DNA from: Chitinophagaceae bacterium
Lineage (GTDB): Bacteria > Bacteroidota > Bacteroidia > Chitinophagales > Chitinophagaceae
Length of the DNA stretch: 64,000 bases
Direction of reading: 5' to 3'
Assembly (NCBI GenBank): GCA_024508725.1
Contig: JANINS010000003.1
Span: forward strand, 372,001-436,000
Shown: piece after piece, positions 54,497 through 61,665 of the stretch
How the letters are laid out: the number at the start of each line of letters is the position of its first letter
How positions within the stretch are numbered: the stretch's first letter is position 1
The notes under the pieces: generated by a model
The model's database searches: none
What the model was told of the DNA's origin: nothing
The model's input: only the letters and a program-made list of their open reading frames with translations
Made by a program: the position numbers and the translations under genes

Positions 54497-54985
54497 TTAG
54501 TTACCTGGCTTAAGCTTACCTAAACCGTTATTCTGAGGAGCTGCATTTTCTGGAGCGGCATAAGTTTCACCATTAAAGGTTACTGTCTTTGTTAATCCGC
54601 CAGAGAAATATACAGTTACAGTTTTATTGAATGGACCCTGAGCTGCTGCATTAAACCCTAAAGTGATCTTGAATGATTCACCCGGTGCATAAGGACCAGC
54701 CTGCCATTTTGGAGTGGTACAACCACAAGACACCTGAACGTTCTCGATCTTTACAGAGTCTTTGCTGATGTTGGTTACTTCAAGATTGAACTCAACCGGC
54801 TTACCCTGGGGAATTTTTCCGAAAGAGTAGTTGTCGTTCTTGAAATTAAGTGTCTTGGTAATATCTTTTTGTTCCTGCTGGGGAGCTGCTACAGTTGTAG
54901 CTGTTTTTGTTTCAGTTGCAGGAGCTTGTGCATTCACCGCTGCAAATAAAAACAGGCTTGCAGCCAAAAAAGTAAACTTCTTCAT
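54497..54985 (-). CDS. DUF1573 exported protein
   Basis: A 162-residue exported protein (signal peptide ending near Val-Asn-Ala-Gln, about 19-20), an Ala/Thr/Gln-rich linker (about 20-45), and the same DUF1573 domain (Tyr-Ser-Phe-Gly-Lys-Ile, Cys-Gly-Cys-Thr-Thr-Pro-Lys-Trp). It is a paralogue of the next gene with a longer N- and C-terminus. The two are likely a duplicated pair read together. Confidence 0.88.
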   Translation of the reverse strand: MKKFTFLAASLFLFAAVNAQAPATETKTATTVAAPQQEQKDITKTLNFKNDNYSFGKIPQGKPVEFNLEVTNISKDSVKIENVQVSCGCTTPKWQAGPYAPGESFKITLGFNAAAQGPFNKTVTVYFSGGLTKTVTFNGETYAAPENAAPQNNGLGKLKPGN

Positions 54986-55147
54986 TTTTCTGATTGATTT
55001 GTACGGGTAAAGTTATCAATAAATTGTTTCTGCCAAATTTTGCCTCAATGTAATCACCTTTTTTAAGAAGAGTTTAAAGTATCACTGATTTTCGGTAAAA
55101 AGTGGTTTTAAATAGCTAACCCATGTTAGTTTTCCCTGCTATCATCC

Positions 55148-55178
55148 TTTGCAAGTGAGGCGGTAATGGCTATTTTTG
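55148..55178 (+). promoter_or_regulatory. Promoter of the E1 dehydrogenase gene
   Basis: TTTG (55148-55151), a 19-bp spacer and TATTTTTG (55171-55178) match the Bacteroidota consensus well. The first ATG (55183) lies only 4 bp beyond the -7 box, so the transcript may be leaderless or the true start may be the Met codon at 55210. Confidence 0.6.
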
Positions 55179-55182
55179 CCCA

Positions 55183-57564
55183 ATGGAACAAACCCAGACA
55201 CCTTCAGCCATGAAGGACGATATGCTTAGCTATGATGCGTTCAGGAATACAGTGATCGAAGATTACCGTGTAGCAGTTATCAGTCGTGAAACCAGCTTGT
55301 TAGGTAGAAAAGAGGTGCTTACCGGTAAGGCTAAGTTTGGAATTTTTGGTGATGGAAAAGAAATTGCCCAGGTAGCAATGGCTAAGTTCTTTAAGCCGGG
55401 TGATTTTCGTTCGGGCTACTATCGTGACCAAACCTTCATGTTTGCAAGCGGTTTGGCCACGGTAGAACAGTTTTTTGCTCAATTATATGCTGATCCGGAT
55501 CTGAACCACGATGTTTTTAGTGGTGGAAGACAAATGAATGCTCACTTTGCAACCCGTTTGGTAGATGAAAGCGGCAATTGGCTGGATTTGGCAAATAAGA
55601 AGAATGTAAGTTCTGATATAGCACCAACTGCTGGTCAAATGGCAAGAGGATTGGGACTTGCTTTCGCTTCAAAATGTTTTCGCAATATTGAGCAGCTGCA
55701 CCAATTTGAGAATCTTTCCAAAAAGGGAAACGAGATCTGCTTTGTAACAATCGGCGATGCAAGTACCAGCGAAGGTCATTTTTGGGAAACCATCAATGCA
55801 GCCGGAGTATTGCAGATACCGCTGGCCGTTTTTGTTTGGGATGATGGTTATGGAATTTCTGTTCCTAAAAAATATCAAACCACTAAAGGTTCTATCTCTA
55901 CTGCATTAAAAGGAATGCAAAAGCAGGATGATACAAATGGCTTAAACATTTATAGAGTAAAAGCATGGGATTATGCCGGAATGTGTGAAGTGTTTGAAGA
56001 TGCTTTGCAAAAAGTAAGAGAAACACATGTGCCTGCTATTTTTCATGTAGAAGAGGTAACACAACCACAAGGTCACTCAACATCGGGTAGTCATGAGAGA
56101 TACAAAACTCATGAGCGATTGGAATGGGAAAAAGAATGGGATTGCCTCAGGAAAATGAAAGAGTGGATCGTTGGCAATGGAATTGGTTCGGAAGAAGAAC
56201 TTGATGCCATTGAAACCGAAGCTAAAGAACATGTAAGAACACAGAAGAATAATGCCTGGACAAATTACCTGTCGCCAATTAAAGAACAGGTTGCCAAAGC
56301 TGTTGACTTATTGGAAACGGTAAGTGCAGGCAATGAAACGATTGCTCATTTATCAGGAGAACTAAGCAGTGCTAAAGAGCCAATGCGTAGAGATGTGATG
56401 AGAGCTTTGGGAATTGCATTGGAATTAGTTGGTGATGCCACACATGCACAGGAATTAAAATCATTTTACGAACAACTCAAGCAAGAAAACAAACAACACT
56501 ACAATACTTATCTGTATAACGAAGGCCCGAAAGCTGCATTGAACGTTGAGGAAACAAAACCAATGATCTCTTTCGATGCACCAACAGTGAATGGATATGA
56601 AGTGTTGAATAAATACTTTGACCAGTTATTCAGCAGCAATCCTAAAGTAGTAGCATTTGGAGAAGATGTAGGTTATATTGGTGATGTGAACCAGGGCTTT
56701 GCCGGTTTGCAGGAAAAGCATGGCGAGAACAGGATCTTCGATACTGGAATTCGTGAGTTAACGATCGTAGGCCAGGGAATTGGTTTAGCGATGAGAGGTT
56801 TACGACCAATCGCCGAAATTCAATACCTGGATTATCTTCTATATGGTTTGCAGCCTTTGAGTGATGATGTGGCAACACTTCATTACAGAACAAAAGGTCA
56901 GCAGAGTTGCCCGATAATCATTCGTACTCGTGGTCATAGGTTAGAAGGTATCTGGCATTCAGGCTCACCAATGGGTGTTGTGATCAATGCACTGCGTGGA
57001 ATGCACGTATGTGTTCCAAGAAATATGGTGCAGGCGGTTGGTATGTACAATACATTGTTGAGAAGCAATGATCCGGGAATTGTTGTAGAGTGTTTGAACG
57101 GTTATCGTTTAAAAGAAAAAATGCCTTCGAATTTATTGGATTACACTGTTCCCTTTGGAGTTCCGGAAACGATCAAAGAAGGTGCTGATGTAACTGTTGT
57201 TTCTTATGGTTCTACTTTGAGAATTATACAGGAGGCTGCTGCAAGATTAGAAAATGCAGGAATCAGTTGCGAGATCATAGATGTACAAACTTTGGTTCCT
57301 TTTGATATCAATCACCTGATCGTAGAATCAGTAAAGAAAACCAACAGGGTTGTATTTATTGATGAAGACGTACCTGGTGGAGCTGCTGCTTATATGTTCA
57401 ATAAAGTGATGGAAGAACAAGCTGCTTATCGTTGGTTGGATTGTAAGCCAAGAACGATCACAGCTAAAGCCCATCGTCCGGCTTACGGAAGTGATGGAGA
57501 TTACTTTAGTAAACCAAATGCTGAGGAAATTGTTGAGGTGATCAAAGAAATGATGGCCGAATAA
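55183..57564 (+). CDS. Fused alpha/beta E1 component of a 2-oxoacid dehydrogenase
   Basis: A 793-residue thiamine-diphosphate enzyme combining E1 alpha (about 1-360) and beta (about 455-793). Alpha: the ThDP motif Thr-Ile-Gly-Asp-Ala-Ser-Thr-Ser-Glu-Gly near 189. Beta: Ala-Phe-Gly-Glu-Asp-Val near 490 and Gly-Ile-Arg-Glu-Leu-Thr near 524. It decarboxylates a 2-oxoacid (branched-chain or pyruvate) and passes the acyl group to E2; no E2 or E3 is nearby. The fusion is common in Bacteroidota. The exact substrate is uncertain. The N-terminal nine residues may not be translated, given the promoter position. Confidence 0.93.
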   Translation: MEQTQTPSAMKDDMLSYDAFRNTVIEDYRVAVISRETSLLGRKEVLTGKAKFGIFGDGKEIAQVAMAKFFKPGDFRSGYYRDQTFMFASGLATVEQFFAQLYADPDLNHDVFSGGRQMNAHFATRLVDESGNWLDLANKKNVSSDIAPTAGQMARGLGLAFASKCFRNIEQLHQFENLSKKGNEICFVTIGDASTSEGHFWETINAAGVLQIPLAVFVWDDGYGISVPKKYQTTKGSISTALKGMQKQDDTNGLNIYRVKAWDYAGMCEVFEDALQKVRETHVPAIFHVEEVTQPQGHSTSGSHERYKTHERLEWEKEWDCLRKMKEWIVGNGIGSEEELDAIETEAKEHVRTQKNNAWTNYLSPIKEQVAKAVDLLETVSAGNETIAHLSGELSSAKEPMRRDVMRALGIALELVGDATHAQELKSFYEQLKQENKQHYNTYLYNEGPKAALNVEETKPMISFDAPTVNGYEVLNKYFDQLFSSNPKVVAFGEDVGYIGDVNQGFAGLQEKHGENRIFDTGIRELTIVGQGIGLAMRGLRPIAEIQYLDYLLYGLQPLSDDVATLHYRTKGQQSCPIIIRTRGHRLEGIWHSGSPMGVVINALRGMHVCVPRNMVQAVGMYNTLLRSNDPGIVVECLNGYRLKEKMPSNLLDYTVPFGVPETIKEGADVTVVSYGSTLRIIQEAAARLENAGISCEIIDVQTLVPFDINHLIVESVKKTNRVVFIDEDVPGGAAAYMFNKVMEEQAAYRWLDCKPRTITAKAHRPAYGSDGDYFSKPNAEEIVEVIKEMMAE

Positions 57565-57575
57565 AATAGCTTTAA

Positions 57576-57869
57576 ATGTTTGTAAGCCTAAAAACTGTTG
57601 AAAGACTAAATTTTAGTCTTGCCTGTTTTACATTTCTTTTCTGTTTTATTGGGTTTAATTGGAATGTAGATGCCAAGGCCGTTAGTGCATCCATTTACAA
57701 TTTCATGTGGATACCTATAGCAGTCCTAATGATCATACTCCCATTTTCATCTTTGATATTATGGATCAAAGGAAGATTTTGTATACATGCTTTTAATATA
57801 TACTCTTTCTTACTTATGATATTTACATGGGGCACATTTTTTTATAAGATAAGCTCTATTCAATGTTAA
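57576..57869 (+). CDS. Small membrane protein (97 aa)
   Basis: A 97-residue protein with three hydrophobic helices (about 12-28, 43-63, 72-90) and few charges. It begins 11 bp after the E1 stop, so it may share its transcript. No family recognised. Codon use is AT-rich. A function cannot be inferred. Confidence 0.55.
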   Translation: MFVSLKTVERLNFSLACFTFLFCFIGFNWNVDAKAVSASIYNFMWIPIAVLMIILPFSSLILWIKGRFCIHAFNIYSFLLMIFTWGTFFYKISSIQC

Positions 57870-57919
57870 GTGAAGGTGCCAGAAGTCTTCGCTGCTTATT
57901 GTACAGCGTAGATTCTGCA

Positions 57920-57939
57920 GTCGAAGAGTGCGACGCAAT
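57920..57939 (+). repeat. Dispersed intergenic repeat core, copy 11
   Basis: Core with GTAC changed to GTCG and CAAC to CAAT. The flanks are well conserved: CGCTGCTTATTGTACAGCG to the left (compare copy 9), and GAAAGCCAAATAGAAG and GCAGCCGACT to the right. It lies between the E1 operon and a minus-strand gene. Confidence 0.8.
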
Positions 57940-57980
57940 GAAAGCCAAATAGAAGTTCTGCAGCCGACTTAATAAAAAAT

Positions 57981-58005
57981 AAAAGACCTCAAATGAGGTC
58001 TTTCT
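57981..58005. terminator. Bidirectional terminator
   Basis: AAAGACCTC (57982-57990) and GAGGTCTTT (57995-58003) with a 4-base loop, A-rich before and T-rich after. It serves the plus-strand E1 unit and the convergent small gene. Confidence 0.9.
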
Positions 58006-58194
58006 TTATTTATTCCTGGTCTTATTTTCTGCCGGTAATGTTCTTGTTTCTTTTCGATTGTGTGTTACATCATCACCTTTAAAATCCTGCTCTTCACGCT
58101 TCCGGCTGTCGAGATTATCACGAATATCAGGCATTGGTCTATGACTCATTCCTTGTTTGTTCTGCTGGTTATTCTGACTTCTGCTTCCTTTCAT
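58006..58194 (-). CDS. Small basic hypothetical protein (62 aa)
   Basis: A 62-residue highly charged protein rich in Arg, Lys, Asn, Asp and Gln, with no hydrophobic segment, so probably disordered. The ATG at 58194 was preferred over an upstream in-frame ATG. It lies 55 bp downstream of the desaturase gene on the same strand. I recognise no family. Confidence 0.5.
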   Translation of the reverse strand: MKGSRSQNNQQNKQGMSHRPMPDIRDNLDSRKREEQDFKGDDVTHNRKETRTLPAENKTRNK

Positions 58195-58249
58195 AAACTT
58201 CGTTTTTGAAAGAGGCGAAAAAACAATGCCACAGCTAAGCATTTGAAAA

Positions 58250-59320
58250 TTAAGCAGACTGTATTGTGTAACTGTGAAGTACTTCCTCAGAAAACTTTTT
58301 GGTACGTTCTTTCAGCATAGCGATCACCGCTTCATCCGACTGAAAAACTCCATTCACATTAACAAAGTGTTTAGCCATCTTCTCATAATTCTTTGTCATG
58401 AGGCAAAGAAAAGTTCCGCCGAAATCAAGCCGGTCAAACACCACTGCTTTATTATTTGCATACTCATCTAAATTTTCTTGGAATGAGTTGGGATGTTCCG
58501 TCCAATGCAAAGCCGGTCTTGCATGATGCGAAGTATGGTAACCATCATTCCAGCAACGCTTGTTATAATGCACATTTAAAGTAGTGCAGCAGTTTTTATA
58601 TGGATTGTCTGGTTCTGCAGGATCGATAAAAGCATGTTGTGTCCAGTTACCCACCATCATGATCATTCTTGAAATGAAAAAAGTAACTACGAATACAGCC
58701 AGTGTCCCAGGTAAATTCACAAAACACATTACAATGCAAAAGGCGAAGAATGAAAACTCTCCCGCCATTGCATTACGGGCAAGCTTTTTCTTTTTCCTTG
58801 AAAAGAGATAATCCATCAAACCTTTGAAACCAAGTAAAAGAAAATGACATAAGTACCTGAAGAACTCTTTCAGGCTGTCTCGCTGATATCCCATCGTACT
58901 ACTGTCATCGTCAGGCATATTGTTTTCTGCATGATGCATTCCCATGTGATGACTGAAATATGTTTCTGGTGTATGACCCATAAAAGGACACATTACCCAA
59001 ATGATATAACGATAAAAGATCTTGTACTTTCTTTTGAACAAATGCCTGTGGCTGATGCAATGCATCATTAAACCAAAAGGTGCCCTGAAATAAAAATTGA
59101 TCACCTGGTAAGCTACAGCAACAACCCACCAAGCCCAGTTGGGCAATAAAGAAGTGTATAATAAAACAGCGATCGGGAAAACAATGAAGCTGATCTTAAT
59201 GATCAGGTATATAAAAGGAAGATCTCGTTTGTCTTTGATGAGTTTTAGAAATTGCCTGTCGAGCCATGAATGTTCTTTTGGAACGTAAACAGGATCATTT
59301 ATAACGGGAACAGCCCTCAT
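58250..59320 (-). CDS. Membrane fatty acid desaturase
   Basis: A 356-residue di-iron membrane enzyme with three His boxes: His87/His91/His93, His124/His125/His129/His130, and His262/His265/His266 (His-Thr-Ser-His-His). Four membrane helices lie at about 40-80 and 190-222. It introduces a double bond into lipid acyl chains or hydroxylates a related substrate. The spacing of the boxes fits the fatty acid desaturase superfamily. Position specificity is unknown. Confidence 0.92.
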   Translation of the reverse strand: MRAVPVINDPVYVPKEHSWLDRQFLKLIKDKRDLPFIYLIIKISFIVFPIAVLLYTSLLPNWAWWVVAVAYQVINFYFRAPFGLMMHCISHRHLFKRKYKIFYRYIIWVMCPFMGHTPETYFSHHMGMHHAENNMPDDDSSTMGYQRDSLKEFFRYLCHFLLLGFKGLMDYLFSRKKKKLARNAMAGEFSFFAFCIVMCFVNLPGTLAVFVVTFFISRMIMMVGNWTQHAFIDPAEPDNPYKNCCTTLNVHYNKRCWNDGYHTSHHARPALHWTEHPNSFQENLDEYANNKAVVFDRLDFGGTFLCLMTKNYEKMAKHFVNVNGVFQSDEAVIAMLKERTKKFSEEVLHSYTIQSA

Positions 59321-59378
59321 TTTGTAGATTTTGGTGCAGAATGTTCATCAAAAACCTATCCAATCTACTAAAAATCAA

Positions 59379-59780
59379 TCACTGCAGAAATAAAGAACGT
59401 ATTTCAGGTGATGGAATCATGCATGCTTCTTTTTTTCCGAACCACCTGTACCTGTTTTTAGCGATCACATCATAGAAGAAATCACGAATAAATTGTGGAA
59501 CGATCCACAAACCTTTCATCATCTTCCAGCCTCCACCAAGTTTGGGATATAGCTGTATGGTTGCAGAAGTTTTTTGATAGGCCTTACCATTATCGATCAA
59601 AACAAATGAATCCAGCTTTTCGGCAGAAAGACTGTATTTGCTCAATAACTGCTGACCAATCTCTGATTGAAGCGGTGCAAATCTGAATATTCTTTTTTTG
59701 TCCTGCTTGATAATAAAGTTGATCGCTCCATTGCAAAAATTGCAAACACCATCGAATAATATGATCGGATGCTCCTGCAC
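59379..59780 (-). CDS. DCC-family (DUF393) thiol-disulfide oxidoreductase-like protein
   Basis: A 133-residue protein with the DUF393 motif Asp-Gly-Val-Cys-Asn-Phe-Cys-Asn near residue 10, a Cys-x-x-Cys pair in a thioredoxin-like setting. Family members act in redox or are of unknown function. It starts at GTG, with a TATCTTTG box only 3 bp upstream on the minus strand (59791-59784), so the mRNA may be leaderless. It lies downstream of yebC on the same strand. Confidence 0.88.
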   Translation of the reverse strand: MQEHPIILFDGVCNFCNGAINFIIKQDKKRIFRFAPLQSEIGQQLLSKYSLSAEKLDSFVLIDNGKAYQKTSATIQLYPKLGGGWKMMKGLWIVPQFIRDFFYDVIAKNRYRWFGKKEACMIPSPEIRSLFLQ

Positions 59781-59853
59781 ATTGCAAAGATAGCTATAAG
59801 CTTTCTGCCATAAGCATTAAGCAAACGGCTCAGATTAAAAACCCAAGCCGCAC

Positions 59854-59895
59854 TTTCTTATTCCTTATTTTGAATTTCTTATTCTTTATTCCTAT
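59854..59895 (-). repeat. Heptamer tract at the yebC 3' end
   Basis: Six 7-bp units read on the plus strand as TTTCTTA, TTCCTTA, TTTTGAA, TTTCTTA, TTCTTTA, TTCCTAT. The yebC stop codon (59892-59894) lies in the last unit, the same arrangement as at fumC and maeB. Confidence 0.75.
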
Positions 59896-60614
59896 CCCAT
59901 ATTATGAAACACCTTACTCACATCATCATCCTGCTCAAGTCTCTCGATCAGTTTTGAAACATCTTCAGCCTGTTCATCAGTCACAGGAACAGTAACGGTT
60001 GGTATCCACTCCAATTCAGCACTGATAGGTGTAATGCCTTTATCTTCCAAAGCTTTTTGCATGTTACCAAAATCAGTAAATCCACAACGAACCACTAACA
60101 CATTTTCTCCGTTCTCACCGGTACCCTCTCCTAATTCCTCCAATCCAAAATCGATTAGCTCTAATTCAAGATCATCGGTACTTAATCCTTCCGGTTTCAA
60201 TTTAAACACCCCCATTTTCTTGAACTGAAAACTTACGCTTCCGCTATTTCCTAAAGTTCCATTGCCTTTATTAAAAGCAGCTTTCACATTGGCAACTGTT
60301 CTCACGTGGTTATCGGTAGCCGTTTCTACCAAAAGTGCCACACCATGAGGGCCGTAACCTTCATATAATATTTCTTCGAAGTTCTCGGTATCCTTTCCCT
60401 GTGCTCTTTTGATCGCTGCTTCCACACGATCCTTCGGCATGTTTACCGCTTTTGCGTTCTGAAAACATCTGCGAAGAGCCGGATTTGTTGCAGGATCAGG
60501 CCCACCCGCTTTTACAGCAATAGCAATCTCTCTTCCAATTCGGGTGAACTGCTTTGCCATTCTATCCCACCTGGCAAACATGGTGGCTTTTCTAACTTCA
60601 AATATTCTTCCCAT
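59892..60614 (-). CDS. YebC/PmpR family transcriptional regulator
   Basis: A 240-residue YebC/TACO1-type protein with the N-terminal segment [13 protein letters not shown] near residue 4, and the signature [10 protein letters not shown] near 85-94. Members act as DNA-binding regulators or help ribosomes through polyproline stretches. Length is normal. The gene ends in a heptamer tract and its upstream region holds a paired repeat element. Confidence 0.94.
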   Translation of the reverse strand: MGRIFEVRKATMFARWDRMAKQFTRIGREIAIAVKAGGPDPATNPALRRCFQNAKAVNMPKDRVEAAIKRAQGKDTENFEEILYEGYGPHGVALLVETATDNHVRTVANVKAAFNKGNGTLGNSGSVSFQFKKMGVFKLKPEGLSTDDLELELIDFGLEELGEGTGENGENVLVVRCGFTDFGNMQKALEDKGITPISAELEWIPTVTVPVTDEQAEDVSKLIERLEQDDDVSKVFHNMG

Positions 60615-60665
60615 GACGTGTTGTTATTGTTTGTAGCCAGCTTTTAGATGCTTTGGTCATCGTTC

Positions 60666-60685
60666 CTTGCGTCGCACTCTTGTAC
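60666..60685 (-). repeat. Dispersed intergenic repeat core, copy 12
   Basis: Core on the minus strand with the last base changed to G, ending in core orientation with AAGCTGGCTAC. Left member of the composite element. Confidence 0.85.
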
Positions 60686-60719
60686 TAATGGTACATTGCT
60701 GAGCAGTGAACAGAAACCT

Positions 60720-60736
60720 GAAGTGTGCGACGCAAC
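60720..60736 (+). repeat. Dispersed intergenic repeat core, copy 13 (partial)
   Basis: The core reads GAAGTGTGCGACGCAAC and is followed by AAAATCTAAATAGTAG and AAGCTGGCC. Right member of the composite element. Confidence 0.75.
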
Positions 60737-60800
60737 AAAATCTAAATAGTAGCAATGAAGCTGGCCTCACAAAGTCCCGCAAATTTATGGTTTGAATACT

Positions 60801-60832
60801 GTAAAAAAGAAAAGAGCCACAAATGTGACGCT
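60801..60832 (-). terminator. Terminator-like hairpin after the tRNA remnant
   Basis: On the minus strand, GTCACA pairs with TGTGGC (one G-T) around a 2-base loop, then a T-rich run. It corresponds in position to the terminator after the intact tRNA-Pro and supports a duplicated tRNA-plus-terminator unit. Confidence 0.6.
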
Positions 60833-60840
60833 TTATTTCA

Positions 60841-60905
60841 GTCGGGAGGACAGGATTCGAACCTGACGATCCTTCCGCTAAAAGCGGAATATTCTACCTG
60901 AACTG
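60841..60905 (-). pseudogene. tRNA remnant with T-arm and 3' acceptor strand only
   Basis: The first 25 bp (60841-60865) are identical to the 3' end of the tRNA-Pro gene (61186-61210). The T arm and 3' acceptor strand are intact, and an anticodon-like stem follows (TTCCG/CGGAA with loop CTTTTAG). The D arm is degenerate and the 5' acceptor strand is missing, replaced by the end of the GIY-YIG gene, whose stop is inside this remnant. It should not fold as a working tRNA. Confidence 0.7.
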
Positions 60906-61151
60906 AATTAAAGTATGCTGATATGCCTCCAGCCAACGTTTGATGCCTCTCGCTTTAATCGATCTTTCGAGCCGAACAGCTTCACTTCTCGTTTGATGCT
61001 GAATAAATCCTACTAACTGCCAGGGTACTCCATGTTTATTACTCTGAGTTTCTCCTGAGTTATGTCGGAATAGTCGATCTTTCAGGTCGTTCGTTTGACC
61101 ACAATAATATTCATTTATTGATGGGCTGAAAAGAATGTAAGTATAGAACAT
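60894..61151 (-). CDS. Small GIY-YIG nuclease-domain protein
   Basis: An 85-residue single-domain GIY-YIG protein of the UPF0213/YhbQ-like type. Residues 2-6 are Phe-Tyr-Thr-Tyr-Ile, followed by Tyr-Tyr-Cys-Gly-Gln near 15, Arg near 26, and Glu63 in Arg-Leu-Glu-Arg-Ser-Ile-Lys, a metal-ligand Glu. Its ATG directly follows the T-run of the tRNA-Pro terminator, so it seems to lack its own promoter. Its 3' end overlaps a tRNA remnant by 12 bp. The 25-bp direct repeats on both sides point to mobility; activity is unproven. Confidence 0.88.
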   Translation of the reverse strand: MFYTYILFSPSINEYYCGQTNDLKDRLFRHNSGETQSNKHGVPWQLVGFIQHQTRSEAVRLERSIKARGIKRWLEAYQHTLIQFR

Positions 61152-61183
61152 AAAAAAGAGTCATAAATCTATGACTCTTTTTT
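61152..61183. terminator. Terminator after tRNA-Pro
   Basis: A perfect 13-bp stem (61152-61164 with 61171-61183) and a 6-base loop. Runs of A and T at the stem ends allow it to act in both directions. It lies 3 bp from the tRNA 3' end. Confidence 0.92.
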
Positions 61184-61186
61184 ATG

Positions 61187-61260
61187 TCGGGAGGACAGGA
61201 TTCGAACCTGCGACCCCCTGGTCCCAAACCAGGTATTCTACCGGACTGAACTACCTCCCG
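61187..61260 (-). tRNA. tRNA-Pro (UGG anticodon)
   Basis: A 74-base tRNA on the minus strand. The acceptor stem CGGGAGG pairs with CCTCCCG. The anticodon stem CCTGG/CCAGG holds the loop TTTGGGA, giving anticodon TGG (reads CCA and other Pro codons). The T arm has GGTTCGAATCC. Discriminator A follows; no CCA is encoded. Broken copies of parts of this gene lie on both sides. Confidence 0.95.
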
Positions 61261-61270
61261 TGATTCAAAT

Positions 61271-61330
61271 TTCGTAGCGACCCTTCCGCTCTCAAGCGGA
61301 ATATTCTACCGGACTGAACTACCTCCCGTG
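61271..61330 (-). pseudogene. tRNA-Pro 5'-half remnant B
   Basis: Positions 61302-61330 repeat exactly 29 bp of the tRNA-Pro 5' end (61234-61262): the acceptor 5' strand and the D arm. The anticodon arm is replaced by TTCCGC/GCGGAA around a short loop and the T arm is absent. It carries the 5' part that the remnant at 60841 lacks. Confidence 0.7.
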
Positions 61331-61400
61331 TTCTTTGTTCGTAGCAATTCTTCCCTTTGAAAGCGAAATATTCTACCGGATTGAACTGATCCTGTCCTTA
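61331..61400 (-). pseudogene. tRNA-Pro 5'-half remnant C (more decayed)
   Basis: A more diverged tandem copy of remnant B. It shares a GTAGC segment, an altered anticodon-like arm and the TATTCTACCGGA-TTGAACT D-arm stretch, but has lost the acceptor sequence. Remnants B and C are adjacent repeats of about 65 bp. Confidence 0.6.
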
Positions 61401-61665
61401 AAAAGGAGTGCAAATATAAGCGCATTGCTTGTATAAAGAGCAAGAGAAAAAATTATTTTCAATTATTGCCAAATGCAAAAGAAATGTAAATTGAAAAGCT
61501 TTCATGTGTAAAACACTTTTCACCAACATCCTATTTCCGTTCCTGCGATAGACAACCAAAACAAACCAAACTAAGTCTGCGTAAGAACCACAACTAGCCT
61601 TAAAAAGGGATTGTGCACAAAGACCGAAAACTGTATTTTTAAAACCTCTTAAACTAGATTACAAC
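61401..61665. other. Gene-free region before the metalloprotease gene
   Basis: AT-rich, with no frame of coding character and no core of the dispersed repeat. A possible promoter (TTG at 61611, 20-bp spacer, TATTTTTA at 61634) lies about 25 bp before the protease ATG. The remainder shows nothing I can interpret. Confidence 0.5.
61611..61641 (+). promoter_or_regulatory. Possible promoter of the metalloprotease gene
   Basis: TTG (61611-61613), a 20-bp spacer and TATTTTTA (61634-61641) resemble the Bacteroidota consensus except for the final base. Confidence 0.35.

Larger units (their letters stand above)
60630..60772. repeat. Composite inverted repeat element (copies 12 and 13 paired)
   Basis: Two cores of opposite orientation, 60666-60685 (minus) and 60720-60736 (plus), are flanked outward by GCCAGCTT near 60636 and AAGCTGGC near 60757. 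The whole block of about 140 bp is an imperfect palindrome. It may be the complete form of the element, with single cores elsewhere being halves. Confidence 0.7.

Noticed and set aside
60841-60905. A second functional tRNA (anticodon TTT)
   Set aside because: The 5' acceptor strand is absent and the D arm is degenerate, so a cloverleaf cannot form.
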